From Strigamia acuminata (taxonomy: Eukaryota; Arthropoda; Chilopoda; Geophilomorpha; Linotaeniidae): a stretch of 64,000 bases of DNA. The notes under the pieces were generated by a model, which had not been told where the DNA came from, did not search any database, and saw only the letters and a list, made by a program, of their open reading frames with translations. The position numbers were made by a program, and so were the translations under genes. Positions 31,701-47,151 of the stretch are shown piece by piece (positions within the stretch are counted from its first letter, which is position 1; every line of letters begins with the position of its first letter). The DNA lies in assembly GCA_949358305.1 (NCBI GenBank), contig OX442315.1, positions 33,816,427 through 33,880,426 of the forward strand, written 5' to 3'.

Positions 31701-32873
31701 AAGGAGATGATATTTATGATACAGCCAGAAGGATATGTTGAAGGAGGAAAAGGACATGTTTGTCAACTAATTAAGAGCATCTATGGATTAAAACAGGCAG
31801 GGAGATGTTGGTTTGAAATGTTGGATAAGACATTGAAGAAAATTGGATTCAAACCATCACCAGAAGACCCATGCCTTTATGTGATTTTTATTGATGGCAA
31901 CTTTATGTTTCTAGGCGTGTACGTGGACGACGACCTGTCCTTGGCATCCACGGATGAATTTGAGACGGAACTAATGTCAAAAATGAAAGAAGAAATAGAA
32001 TTCGTGAGCATAGGCAGACTGGAATACATTTTAGGAATCCAGGTGGAATACAAAAATGGAAGAATCAACATCCACCAAGGCGGATACATAAAAAGATTGG
32101 TGGAGAGCGAGGGATTGGAAGAATGCAATGCGGCAATAACCCCAGTGAACCCCAATCAAAACTTGGACGAATTTGACGAAAGCGAAAAAGTTGATGCAAC
32201 ACAGTACCAGGAACTGCTGGGCAAGATGATGTACCTTGCCACACACACGAGGCCAGACCTGAGTTTCCCGATGAGCCTGTTATCTCAGTATAACAAGGAC
32301 CCACGAAAGATCCATTTTACCGCATTGAAGCGCGTGCTAAGATACTTGAAGGGGACAATCGAATACAAGTTGAATTACGGAAGGGAAGAGAGCCACATCC
32401 ACGGCTACTCAGACGCGAGCTGGGACCGGACGGCGAACGCACGATCGTTTTCGGGATTTATTGCGATGGACGGGAATTCGATCATTAACTGGAAGTGCCA
32501 GAAACAAGCGATAGTCGCGATGTCGAGTACAGAGAGTGAGCTCTTGGCGCTGACCGAAGGAGTGCGAGAATTAATTTGGTTGAATCAACTCGCGATTGGA
32601 CTAAATGGAGAAATCGATGACGGAAATACCACAACAATGCACTGTGACAGTTTGAACGCGGTGAAACTGTTGCGAGGCGGTGCACAAAAGACGAGAACCA
32701 AGCACTTAAATCGCAAAGTGCATTTCATCAAACAAGAGATCGAGGATGGAAACGTTATCGTGGAACATGTCCCAAGCGAGGACATGTTGGCGGACTTTTT
32801 AACGAAGCCTTTAGCCGGACCTGCACTAAACGGAATACTAGAAGCATTAGGACTAAAGACTGTGGGGGAATAA
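28731..32873 (+). CDS. Copia Gag-Pol polyprotein
   Basis: One 1380-residue frame from the first ATG. In order: UBN2-type Gag; two CCHC knuckles near residues 228 and 247; protease motif LDSGATSHM near 330; GAG-pre-integrase HVRLGH...CEPC near 457; integrase with [15 protein letters not shown] and NGVAERANR (D, D, E; about 523, 587, 620); an acidic linker; copia reverse transcriptase with the YVDDD active site near 1064; and RNase H with SDASWD, STESE and DSLNA. The integrase-before-RT order defines Ty1/copia. No stop or frameshift is seen. Its Gag is homologous to, but clearly distinct from, the Gag-only element, and the LTRs differ, so it is a related family rather than the direct parent. 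Confidence 0.95.
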   Translation: MSDTGNWSLANIEPLNDANYFLWESRVEGILRAKKLWKEVIVGAEPQRGVQGEADFDAKEKTWNDWDDKNAAAHFTMISTMTAPQVLKYSNTKGAKALWDLVKTNMAAKTQELQMRSACELTQLKMNSKEDVDTYMNRAEAIINRCAKLGKNIDDYECKFYVTKGLRREFDANVRAIEVQANLDMSKIRDILKMEEGRISTRKEEKNTTTNEAALKTREKGQKPKRTCFNCGRGGHMARECYSEAKCYNCQEFGHLSKDCSKPKREFKSGDSRGRGRGRGNQRGRGRGKSELSMMAYEEKPEFTLMTYEMDENTNDEETNEEPNEENDWVLDSGATSHMTALDAKHFDTFDEDEKNIGMAKKGKSMKSIGMGEIVLEHAEKNSRLKKVLCVPQIGSNLLSVSKIVDNGLKVTFSKTSATIDDENGEQVMMVPRKGDMFVLKANIKEKEKSYKAEEKDNNWHVRLGHLNYNTLREMKNEELAYGIEISSKGGAVCEPCIAGKMKKSSHKSVTDRQSSSIMELWHIDLIGPIGPESRGGANYIMTVVDDWSRMLMIKTLNAKSDAREKLTELITCMERQTDKKLKKLRSDNGGEFLSKSMKEWTTKRGIEHQLTTAFNPASNGVAERANRTILEMLRAILKDCKLPKTFWAECVSTVAHIRNRCKSSVHGRTPFEIWFGRKPNLKYLRRFGCVAYVLIKDHKRKKLDPKAEKAIFIGYSNTRKAYRIYHPENDSISEEIDVKFDESKTGADLLNGEIKDDEEIETVKIDLNCEENEDESDDAEDEEQNEINEEEDETNEPEDNAEENDAQDERDEPPRRGRPAGVTREMKLVADKVQREEHEKRLVDQGARRSERIKAKQMALLVEEILTPKNFHEATNSHHATDWKAAMDDEMSSMKQHGVWKIGKLPKGKKAVKSKWVYKVKLNSEGEPERFRARLVATGYSQKFGDDYEMTFAPVIRIETLRMLINVAAKINRPLKQHDVKAAYLHDKLKEMIFMIQPEGYVEGGKGHVCQLIKSIYGLKQAGRCWFEMLDKTLKKIGFKPSPEDPCLYVIFIDGNFMFLGVYVDDDLSLASTDEFETELMSKMKEEIEFVSIGRLEYILGIQVEYKNGRINIHQGGYIKRLVESEGLEECNAAITPVNPNQNLDEFDESEKVDATQYQELLGKMMYLATHTRPDLSFPMSLLSQYNKDPRKIHFTALKRVLRYLKGTIEYKLNYGREESHIHGYSDASWDRTANARSFSGFIAMDGNSIINWKCQKQAIVAMSSTESELLALTEGVRELIWLNQLAIGLNGEIDDGNTTTMHCDSLNAVKLLRGGAQKTRTKHLNRKVHFIKQEIEDGNVIVEHVPSEDMLADFLTKPLAGPALNGILEALGLKTVGE

Positions 32874-32975
32874 TGACTTTATTGTGTGCAGTGTTCATAT
32901 TGATTGTTTTTATATAATTGTGTTTATTAAGAAGTGTTTTAGTAACGAAATCGAATTGTTGATTTTGGGGGAATT

Positions 32976-33183
32976 TGTTGGGAAGTTTAATGTGGAAAAT
33001 CACCACTTGATGTCATTAATAGTGTAGCTTGTGTAGTTTTTTGCTTGTGTATCCTGTGGTGACACTCATACCATATATGGAGTGCTCACTTCCTGTGTTC
33101 CCCACTCATCTGCTCAATGTGTAACTGTGAGGACACACATTTCATTGTATTAAACTCAACCGTATTTATCTTGAATCATAACA
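32976..33183 (+). repeat. 3' LTR of copia
   Basis: 208 bp, ends ATAACA, followed by the target duplication ACAAT. Confidence 0.92.
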
Positions 33184-33600
33184 ACAATTACGTATGAAAA
33201 ATGTTATCTTTGCCTTAAAAATAGTTTTAATTGTAAACACTCAATATGACCTAAAAAGAGAGGTCGTGGTGTTTCATTCGTATTTTTTGTAATATTTGAA
33301 ACGATCAAATTTATTAAATGTCACAAGTCTGGAGATTGTGATTAAACGTGTAGAATGTACAAATTTGATGTTATTGCCGATACGTTGTGACGTAACGACT
33401 TGTATGAATTTTTTTCCTTTAAGAACTTCGCAAAATTTAATTTAGAAACATAAACATACCTATTATAAAGTTTTCTTTTCTTTCCGCTGCGCTTTTCTGC
33501 ATAGCGCAAGAAATACAACAGAAAAGCTCAATGCCGCAGCAAGGGGACCTCCCAGAGTGCCCCCTTATTTCAAATTAAACGAAACCACCAAATAAAATTT
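33184..33600. other. Distal upstream of unit C, displaced by copia
   Basis: Matches 22900-23290 upstream of unit B nearly base for base, so it was contiguous with 28012-28285 before the insertion. No gene. Confidence 0.6.
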
Positions 33601-33710
33601 ATAATAAATATTTTTTCAGGGATCACGGAACATCTCAGTTATGAACGATTTGTATTTAAAATAAATTTTAAAATAAAAAATTTATTTTCAGCAAAACAAA
33701 AAAAGAAAAG
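33601..33710 (+). pseudogene. Short PHPT1 exon-3/3'-flank remnant
   Basis: TTTTTTCAGGGATCACGGAA followed by a CTCAGTTATGAACGATTTGT tail resembles the acceptor and 3' flank of PHPT1 exon 3 with most of the exon deleted. It lies 3' of unit D. Confidence 0.55.
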
Positions 33711-33728
33711 AAATTGGACTAAATACAT

Positions 33729-36700
33729 TCAGGGGCGGTAAATTTGTGGGTCGCATTCTTCTTCGCAACCCGGATCTTCTTCTATTGGATCATCTTTAAA
33801 TCTTAATTCCTCAAATTCCTCTTTAGTTTCGTCGTTGATCCATTGTCGCAATCTAGCCACGTGAGTATAATAGCCGTAGAAGCCTTTCTGACCACATCCC
33901 ACGCCCCAACTGACAACTCCGATCGAAAACCACCTGGTCGTGTTTCCGTATTTCCCTTCGCTGTACGCTTCCTGCATTAACGGTCCTCCGCTGTCCCCTT
34001 GGCAGGCATCTACGCCGCCAAGCCCAGTTCCGGCGCAAATCATTCTCTCTGTTGGCTAGAAAAGAAAAGAAAAAATTAAAACAAATTATTATCATCGAGT
34101 TATTTTTCTCCCCATACAATTTTCTGTTGTTGTTCGCACACGCGGTGTTTGCGATCGCATTCTACGTAGTTAACTGGTTCGTGACAAATTTGCGATGGTT
34201 GAAGCGGAAGATCCGCTTCGTTGAGATAATCGACTGATTTTCCCTTCGTTTCATTCACAGTTTGGAGTATTTCGTACCCCCAACCAATAACAGTTGCTGT
34301 TTCTTTCGGAACATACAGTGGCTTTGTGTTTTGTATTTCTAAAAGCAAAAATTGTGTATTTTGTAAGCTGCAATACAAATTATCGTTGCAGTAATTACCT
34401 TCGTATGTGGGTGGTAAGCAAATAGGACGAATGAAATAATCGTATATTAAAGGATTAGTAAGTTTCACCAAAGCGATGTCGTAATCCACTGTTCCGGGAT
34501 GGTACAATGGATGAGATATGATGCTACGTATGGGACATGGCATTGCACTAGCTATAGAGACGTTGGTCCTTCCTTTCAAGTAAAAATGAAAAAAGCTTTA
34601 ACAGTTTCTGTAGGGTTAAAAAAATTATTTTGACAATTTAATCCTTACCAACAATTAATTGCCAATTTCTTGGATCCGATTTTACGGTCTGATCCTTTCC
34701 AGGATTACCATTAAAGCAATGTGCCGCTGATAAGACCCATTGTCTGTGTATAATGACACCTCCACAGGAAACCTACAAATTAATGAGATCAAATTATTGA
34801 AACCCCCAAATTAATTGAAAAATTACCCAAATCTATTTAATTGCACACTAATTATTTACACACTATTTTTATTTATCGCTTCATCACATTTGTCCCCAGT
34901 TATGGTTACAAACCAGAGACGAGTGTACGTTTGTCGGTAGGTATCGAATCGGTGCCAATTTTGAAGTTTGGTCTGCCTCAAGTATGTGTCAATGTCTGGT
35001 TCACGCACATTGGTTTGGTTCGTGGGCGTAATGAAATAAAATTTCTGATTACCCCTAAGACGAGTCTTGACACACGGCTTCGATGCTTGCCAGTTGTATG
35101 CTTCGGTTATTAACTTCAATGTATGGGTTGGTTGTAGAGCAAATAATTTAGCATTGACGGTGTCTGGTCTTCGCTCTAAGGACCAATCAGCCACCATTCG
35201 CTTCATAACTTCCATGAACCTATTAAGGGGGAGCCGATCTCTCAAAGTGTAATGTGACTTTATGACATTATTGGTTGACTCCAGACCATTGTTTGTGCAA
35301 GGAGAGCCCAGACAATGACCAATACGCTTAAACGTGCTAAAAACGTCGAAAACGTCATAAAAACGTTCATAAAACGGCAAAAACGTCTTGTAAATGTTTC
35401 CAGGGAAAAAAAAGGAATTTGGGGGTTTGGTTCAATGATAGGGGACAAACTCAACATGTGCGCAATTAAATATTTCAGGTGTTTTGGAAAATATAAATAG
35501 GGGGTCGATAAATACAACCCCAAATTAATGTCTCGTGTTTAAAATTATAGCGCCCGTTTATTCTTCCTTACCCCTTCAGGAGGATCATTGACTCTGTAGA
35601 GCGGAAGGGGTTGCAGTTTAAATGCCGCCATCCACGGCCACGATCCAACCACTTTCTTTCCACCAGCAATTTTAGCAACCATTGTGGATGATGCTCTCGT
35701 CAATTTTGTATTAGCCGGCAAAGCTGAGTCCACATTGTACAGGGGTCGCTCCATTCCGCACGGAGAAAAGTCTAAAAAAAATCAATTCAAACACTCGAGA
35801 TATTTGCAGTTCAACTTTACCAATTTACCAATTTGAGTTCCAATTGCATTCTCAACAATTTCCAACAGTATATTGTGGTTTTCGAACATAAAAACGTCCT
35901 TAGAAATTTCAGCCAGTATTTTTTTATCGTTTTTTTTGCCAACAGCGATGGCATAGATTTCACTGCTGTAACGTCTAGCCAATGTTGTAGCCATGTCTGT
36001 CGGGATTCCTCCTTCCGTGATCATTCCATCGCTCATTAAGAAAATAATCGATTTGGCATTTGTCCTATCCCCCTGTGTTCCGGCTACAATTGCGCTACCA
36101 GCTCTTGTATAAGCTTTCTGTATATTTGTTCCTTTTCCTTTAAATAAAACGATGGTTAAATTAATATACAGGGTGTCCCAAAAGTCTTAACCCTCCTAAA
36201 TATTTCGTGAGCAATTACATCTTAGCCAACTTTGATGAAGCGATCGTATAGGAAGTTGGGTGAGAGAAATCCAATAATGTCATCAAATTTGACCTTGAAG
36301 GCTACTTTCAAGGTCATTCACTTGCTAACATCTAAACCAATCAGGTGAGAGCAAAATTTCCAATTACAAGGTTGTAGAGCACCATCTAATTAGTCTAGAA
36401 CTGTTCTTAAAAAAATTATTTCTTTCTGAAAAGTTTTGAGAAAAAAAAGTTTGAAATGTTAGTCTACTCAGCTTTGTAATCTAAAACTATCATGTGGAAT
36501 GTATTTCAAAAATAAACTATTTCCTTTCTTTTGTGTTTCCTCTCTTCTACTTACAAGTATGACCCAATAAAGTGTCCTAATTGAGGATTAGCTTGGTTGA
36601 TTCAATAGTTTTAAGTTACAAAACTGAGTTACAAAGCTGAGTAGACCAATGTTTCAAACCTTTTTTTCTCAAAACTTTTCAGTAAGAAATAATTTTTTTA

Positions 36701-39578
36701 AGAACAGTTCAAGACTAATTAGATGGTTCTCTACAACTTTGTAATTGAAAATTTTTCTCTAATCTGATTGGTTTAAAAGTTAGCAAGTAAATGACCTTGA
36801 AAATGGCCTTCAAGGTCAAATTTGATGACATCATTGGATTGCTCTCACCCAACTTCCTATACGATATCTCGCAATTGTTCACAAAATATTTAGGGGGGCT
36901 AAGACTTTTGGGACACCCTGTATATAGTCAATTATTATGGTTTACCATCATGCTGAATTGAATCTATGTAGTCAAGAGCAACTGTAACATCCTGGATGTT
37001 CGTAGCAAAGATATCTTTTGCCTCGGAGCTGAAACTTATTACCGCGGCACGGACACCGTTCGAGTGAGAGGAAATTCCAACCTTATAAAACACATACAGT
37101 TAAATAATTGAATATTGAAAATGGTGTAGAAGTCACTAACGTACTTTTCGTATAACCATTTTTATAAATTGTTTAGACTTATTAAATTGCAGTTTACTAA
37201 TGCTGCCAGACACATCCAGAAGAAATACTAAATTTACTCCTCCATTCGTTTCCTCTGGTACAGAAAATGAATTGCGCATGAGGAGATTTCTTGCCGGCGT
37301 CCCCAAGGCTGTTCGAGAAACTAATGTCATTGATTCATCCAGAGAAGCAGCTATCTCTTCGTAATAACTGTATTCATTTATGCCTGCATACGTATATTTT
37401 TTAAATGAGCAATTGTACATGATGTTTTTTTTATATACCATAGCACTGGACCTCCTTTCCTGACCAAACTCCACCTTCTAGACACGTTCTGTTAGGCTTT
37501 CCAAACATTACGCAACCATGTTTGCAGGAATAAATAACAGAATCTCCAATATTAAAATCGTCCCCCTGTCTATTACTATTGACAGGAAGTCCAGGATTGG
37601 GACAATCAGTACCTGCGAATCAAATTTTGAAAAAATTAAAAATAAAATCATTATCATATTTATTCTCATCACCTCCGGCATCGCAGACTGTTGTTGCTCC
37701 ACTCCAACGTCCATTTTCCAAGCATGTTCGAACAGTTGAACCAATTAATTGGAATCCAGCCATACAGCTAAAAGATACCTCTTTTCCAACTGTAAATTCG
37801 TCTCCGTTTCGATTACCGTGGACGGGATTTCCAGGATCGGCACATGTAATAGCTTTAAAGATTTACCGTTAGGCTAAAAATCGATCGTTAGCAAATCACC
37901 GCTTACGAATGCAATCTGGTATTTCATGTTCCCAAACATCGCCAATGCACGTAGTAAAATACAATCCATTCTAATGAAATAAAATACAATTTATAATGCT
38001 ACTGCCATGGAGTTTTCTTATGTTTTTAGACATACTGGCATAAAAAATCCTTTATCACATTCAAAATTAATCTGAGATCCCACGGCAAAACTAGTAATGA
38101 TGTTATCATCAATTTCTACGACTTTTCCATTTTTTGGTTTCCTCGGCCTAGTGCAAGGATCAGTAGCTGCCGAAAGTAAAAAGCAATGTGTGTACCTTAT
38201 GTAACAGATTTTAAATTTATCGCTTACGCAAACATTGCGGTAACTTGACATCCCAATCCCCATCGTCCTCGCAGACTAAAGAAAAACTGTCGTCATCGCT
38301 CGTGTAGTATTTTGGGCAACCAAAATCCACTTGATCTCCAGCAAGAAATATATCTGGATGCTGGCGTTCACTCGATTCAATCACTAAATTATTTTCAGGT
38401 GGAGGAGATCTGCACGAAGCGACACCAACAGCTGAAACGTTTTGAAAATTTAACAGTAAAAAAAACCAACACCATGAAGCAATTAAAAATATTTACGTTT
38501 GCATATTGGTTTTGGCGCACTCCAACGAGTATTTCCGAGACATTTGATCCTATTTGCCATCCTTCGGTTCAAAGCTTCGTAACCTTTATCACAAACATAT
38601 TCAATGACTGAACCTTCATAAAACGTCGTCCCATTGTTTAATCTCTGGCTAAAAGCAGCTACACCTGGATCCTGACATTTTGGAATATCTGTACGACGAA
38701 GAAAATTACGATACCGGTAACCATTTTTAGCTTTCAATTTCTTACGAAACTTACGTTCACAGTAAGGCAATGTTCCGTCCCAATCACCATAGTTATCACA
38801 TCTTAAGTTAACTTCACCGATTAAACGGAAATGTTTTGGACAAGAAAAGGTATAAACCTCGTTATTTAAACAGCATTTCTTTTCATATACTAAATGGGCA
38901 ATGTCTGGTTTCTTGCATTGTGGACGTTCTGTAAATTTTCCAAAATAAAATAGAAAAAATTACAATGTACAAATTTAATATTAATTTATTAGTTTCTTAC
39001 CTATACATTTAGGGGGTCTGGTAGGGACATTATACGCGCCTTTACTGTTCAGTTTACATTGAGAAACAGTTGGGCCTCGTAATCTAAAACCAAAATCACA
39101 AGAATATTCAATGGTATCGTTTTTAAGAATAGCATTGCCATTTTTAGGTTTCACCACAGGACACGGCTTTTCTGTAAATAAAAATTAAATATGTACAAAT
39201 GTGAGTTAAATTTTGAACCAATTCTATTTACTCGAACAACGAAAAGGTATTGACAATCTTGACCTATCTTCCAGAAGTACTTTCCACCTGTTATCTAAGC
39301 AAATAACGAAAGAGTCTCCGCCATTGATAGTAGGTTCATAGCCAAAATCGCAATTAAAAATCAGCATTGTATTCTCCGCCAGCATTCGTTTGTTTGCTTG
39401 TCCAGCAGGGTAAGTGATAATCACATTTGGCGAAGGCGATGGTTTTTTGCATTCTATTTACAGAAAATGTTATAAAATAAATAGACCGACTTATTTTATG
39501 GAATAATTATTTACCTGCTTCGACCTGTTGACAATTAAGAAAGAAAGTAAAAAGAATTGCAAGAAATAAAAACCTCAT
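33729..39578 (-). CDS. C2/Bf: Unit D: intact C2/factor B, eight sushi domains, active-site complete
   Basis: Eighteen exons sum to 1101 codons plus stop: 39515-39578, 39232-39453, 39001-39171, 38755-38928, 38497-38688, 38228-38431, 38036-38166, 37907-37970, 37673-37852, 37439-37612, 37145-37383, 36946-37081, 35829-36137, 35572-35771, 34649-34772, 34399-34572, 34118-34338, 33729-34055. Signal peptide ([10 protein letters not shown]), eight sushi domains (about 22-525), VWA with MIDAS DVSGS near 582 and SDG, then a trypsin domain starting KVVGSWPW, with His near 838, DYDIALVK and GDSGGP (Ser near 1015). Asp six residues before Ser predicts trypsin-like cleavage. It ends in a short acidic tail without the repeats of B and C. 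Factor B is the secreted protease subunit of the C3 convertase. Introns host a MULE fragment and a foldback element. Confidence 0.92.
34786..35521 (-). mobile_element. Truncated MULE (Mutator-like) element in an intron of unit D
   Basis: Flanked by a perfect 9-bp duplication AAATTAATG (34777-34785, 35522-35530), typical of Mutator. The ends share an inverted segment around CTATTTAATTGCACAC. Units B and C have the uninterrupted intron. Only the C-terminal part of a transposase remains. Confidence 0.8.
34856..35380 (-). pseudogene. MULE transposase C-terminal fragment
   Basis: An open frame of about 174 codons holds [13 protein letters not shown] and a following [13 protein letters not shown] segment, characteristic of the end of MULE transposases (the E of the DDE triad region). 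The N-terminal catalytic part is absent, so this is not a functional enzyme. Confidence 0.75.
36169..36920. mobile_element. 752-bp foldback element with about 340-bp TIRs, intron of unit D
   Basis: Ends CAGGGTGTCCCAAAAGTCTTA and its complement, with TA (or TATA) on both flanks. The two halves are inverted copies for about 340 bp each, leaving a short spacer near 36540-36590. Absent from the same intron in B and C. No ORF. It is a mariner-like non-autonomous element by its TA target; family not certain. Confidence 0.85.
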
Positions 39579-40170
39579 CTTGCGCTTCAAATCACGAGCA
39601 GTTAATGAGATAAAATGTCCAGTCCAGTCGATTTTCACAAACTACGCAATTAAACTTTTCGTGGAAATCAACATTTCGGAAAATACGTAATTCGAGCTAA
39701 TTGATAAAAACCATATGAAAAAAAAGAAAATTCTCAATTTCGATAACGAAATTTGCATCAGAATTTATAATTAATAATAAAAATAAATGCATTTATTTTA
39801 TAATTCCAGTAATTATAGTAATTAATACTTTAAAAAATAGTCAGAAATGAAAAATTATTAATCATAACGTAGACTTTGTCCAAGCATGGACAAAATATGT
39901 TTTTTTTTGTCTTAAAAATAATAAACTTTAATTTTAAACATTCAATTTGACCTAAAAAACAGATAAAAATACTTCACCTTTGAGCAGAAGAGTCATGGTG
40001 CTTCGTCGTATTAATTGTGACATTTAGAATCACAAAATTTATTAAATTTCATAAGTCTGGGAACTGATTACTCGTTGAATATTCGAATTTGACGTTATTT
40101 ATCGATATATTGTGTCGTAACGTTTTATATATATATATATTTTTTTCAATCTCAAGACTTCGCAGTAAAA
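39579..40170. promoter_or_regulatory. Conserved upstream region of unit D
   Basis: Diverged copy of the flank found before units B and C, including the AAATTTCATAAGTCTGGGA and TTGTGTCGTAACG blocks. Likely promoter-containing; no specific motif is claimed. Confidence 0.5.
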
Positions 40171-40179
40171 CAACTCAAT

Positions 40180-40311
40180 TTTTATTTCAAAGGAATAAAT
40201 GACAAATTAAATATGCGATTTTACCAAAGGCCTTTCGACCATTTCAGTGGTTGCAGTGGGTCTTTGGTAAAATCGCGTATTTATTTTGTCATTTAATCCT
40301 TTAAAATAAAA
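40180..40311. repeat. 132-bp near-perfect hairpin
   Basis: Two arms of about 54 bp, mismatched at roughly five positions, both containing GCGATTTTACCAAAG, enclose a 26-base loop. Possibly a small MITE. A structured RNA cannot be excluded. Confidence 0.75.
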
Positions 40312-42270
40312 ACATCAAAGTGATATTCATATGAAATAGAAGTATATTATAAAGAAATAAATCAATTCTCAATTAGACGAAGCAAATCGTATAAATACAG
40401 AAGAAAAGTTTATTGACAATTATGTCAAATTGGTCAAATATTACATAAGAAATAACACTATCACAGAAAGAAAAACTAAGCAATGGTTAGTTTAAAACTT
40501 GTTTCCAAGTAAACTATAAAAAAAATGACATGAAAAATGAGATCAGAAAACTTATTTTTGGCATACAGAGAAAAAGGACAGAAAATTTAAAGAAATAAAA
40601 TTAAATAAAAAACCAAAAAAAGAGTTAGATTTAAAAATTTATAATAATAATAATAATAAATCCCAAAATAATTATTTATTAATATTATTAGAAAATAAAA
40701 TGCAATTCATTACCTGAGGCTCATTGTTTTTAGTAGTAATAATAATAATTACTCATTCCAAACAAAACACTGATTTACAATGAAAACAAACAAGCATCCC
40801 AGTAGAATTTAAATTAAATTGAAAACTTCGGGCAGCCTCCATTAAAAATGATGGATTTAAATCATTTGATAATTAAATTAAAAATTAAATTAAACTTGTA
40901 CAAGGGTTGGCAGTGCTTTTTTTCCTAACTAAACTAAATGTCGGAAAAATCTCGTGGTTTCGGAGCAGCAGTATTAAATTAAATTAAATTAAATTAAGAA
41001 AAAACATCAAAAACATAATACTGATTGTGGCAGCTAACTTATTGCATGCGGGGGTAATATTTCTATAAAACAATACACCATATATGATAAAATTCCAATT
41101 TTTGTTTTTGTATTAATCAGTAATTAAATAATCGTCCCGACTGCTCCGCACAAGTTTTCATTCCCGCAAAACATCCCGATTCAGCTGCAAATGAATACAA
41201 TAAATAACTTAAAAGTTACTCAATTTCAATGCTTCACTTTCACAAATATTTTCTATGAAAAGAAATTAAAGCAACTTCACTTGATTTTTCTTAAAAAATA
41301 CTTTTTAAAAAAAAAAAAAAAAACATGTGGACACAAAAACATTTTTGTTTTTGTCTAATATATATATTAAAAAAGGAGAAACTATTAAGCAAATTAATAA
41401 CAAATGTTAAATAAGGAACGAGACCTTACTTTCTCCTTTTTATACTTTTACAAATGAATCCTTAACTTAATCATAATTACGACATTTCACAACTGGATTA
41501 AAAATATCCTATTCGACTGCTTATGAAATTAAAATATCTACTTTTATAAATCAAATATTTTCAAAAATAAATTTACTATACGTTAAACCAAAATAATTAA
41601 TCTTAGAATTAATTTTTTTTAAATGTTAAAATTAGAAAAATTCGTGTTTTTTGTGCAAATAAAAATTAAAACATCAATTGAATATTAAAAATATCATCTA
41701 AAATTAAAATTTAATGCACTTCAAGCATCAAAATAAATCATTTAAATTTAAATCCAATCGAAGAAACGTGCTAGAAAAAGCAAAATAAACTCCAAAAAGC
41801 CATCAACCAGCTAAAATAAGTTCTTTTTAATCCCAATCGCAAAACACTTCATTTACCGCTATATTATGTTATGATTATGTCATGATTCTCTCAAAATTCA
41901 TTGTCAATTTAAAAAAAAAAATATGAATGTTATGAACTTATGTACATTAAAATTTCTTTCACAATCTTCAATTCCATGCACGCGAAACATTAAATAAACT
42001 GTACAACAAATCGAAACTAAATAGATAATAAAAAGAATTTAACGATAGAAGAAAGCAATAATTACAAAGATGATACCAAATATGAAAACCTGTCAATAAA
42101 TTATGTTACATCTCAAGATTTGTCTAATAAAAAAATTTATCGCATATTTCGTTTCTCCGGAGATGTTTCTTGAAAAAGAACACAGAAAAAAAAATGTCGG
42201 AAAAAATCTAAATTTCAACTATTTTTGTTTTCTGCATTAATAAAAAATGTGGACTAGCTTTCATGGTGCA
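40312..42270. other. Intergenic, AT-rich; no gene seen
   Basis: Contains TAA and AAATT microsatellites (about 40640-40660, 40973-41000), a poly-A run near 41310 and the probable 3' UTR of ZMYND19. No RNA gene recognised. Confidence 0.5.
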
Positions 42271-45950
<3,680 letters not shown>

Positions 45951-47151
45951 GGGAGGACTGTTATCTCCTAATTCCAACAATATTTTCATGAAAAAAACCT
46001 TTCTTTTTCAAGGAAGTACACACGACACTAGTAAAGTTGCCGCCGACTACCGGATAAATGATAATGGCGCTCCTTCGTACCTCTTTAGACACGTGCAAGT
46101 TGCTCTCAGTTGTCGACCAATCAGGACCGAGTTACACAACACCCGCCCAAAAATATTACCATATTTTGTTAAAATTAAACTGATATTTTCGTTTTTCTCG
46201 TTGAGAATTGTATTAATAAAGCATTCAAAAGTGTTTTTAAGTAATTATTGGATTTAATTTTGGATCCAAAATGGCGTCCGGAGTAATGTAATTTGAATGT
46301 TTAATTTAATTATAAATAACGATCGGAAGTGACTCATAGATATTTAAACTAATCAACCGCTAAATAAAATAAAATAAAATAAAATTTAAACTACATTTTT
46401 ATATTTTTTTGTTACTGGAATGTGGATCAATACTGGATAATATATAACCACATTTTGGTTCCTTTTTTAATCACAAGACGGCACATCACATCACCATGAA
46501 ACATCACTATTTTAATAAAAATCCGACTACAAACAAAATGCACATGACAAAAAATTCTTCTAGTGAAATAACAATAAACAGTGAATAAATTGCTTCATAT
46601 AATTCAAACTTTCTTTGCATATAAACCATTATGATTATACAATTTGCCAAATAAACGTTATATATAATAATAATAATATATTTAACTTTCTTATTCTGCT
46701 TCCTATTCAAATGTAAAATAAAAACACAAATAAAAAAAATAAAAAAAATAAAATCCTCACATCTTGAGTTCCCGGACGATACAAATACAAATCTAAGAAC
46801 GTAACTTGAAATCACGATTAAACATTAATCCAGAACTGAACAGAACGGAACGAAACACGATTAAAACATTCAATTGTACTATAATTAAAGTGTATTCTTA
46901 TCAAATATAATTCATTACCCGACTCGACTCTTATAAATAATCTACGCTTCATCGCTATTACAATTTCCGCAATGTCTTACCATTAAAAAAGTGTTTCACC
47001 TCAAAATATAGATATATTTATACATTTTAAACAAATAATAATATATATGTAATATATAATAATGAAATTAATAGTTCTAGGAGATAAAAAAAATGATTTT
47101 ATAAAATGTTTTATGTGCTAGATTCTAGAATTTGGACAATTTACAACAAAC
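45951..47151. promoter_or_regulatory. ZMYND19 upstream / FBXL6 3' region
   Basis: The GC-richer part (about 45951-46290) includes an AAAATGGCGTCC motif like a YY1/initiator element near 46270 and presumably holds the ZMYND19 promoter. The rest is AT-rich with TAA and TAAAA microsatellites and the probable FBXL6 3' UTR. Confidence 0.45.

Larger units (their letters stand above)
28286..33183 (+). mobile_element. Complete copia LTR retrotransposon
   Basis: 4898 bp with two apparently identical 208-bp LTRs (28286-28493, 32976-33183), TGTTGGG...ATAACA ends, initiator-Met-tRNA primer site TGGTAGCAGAG from 28496, polypurine tract TTTTGGGGGAA before the 3' LTR, and a perfect 5-bp duplication ACAAT (28281-28285, 33184-33188). 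Unit B still has the empty site (TGTACAATTACGTATG). With one uninterrupted Gag-Pol frame and matched LTRs it is young and may be able to move. Confidence 0.95.
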
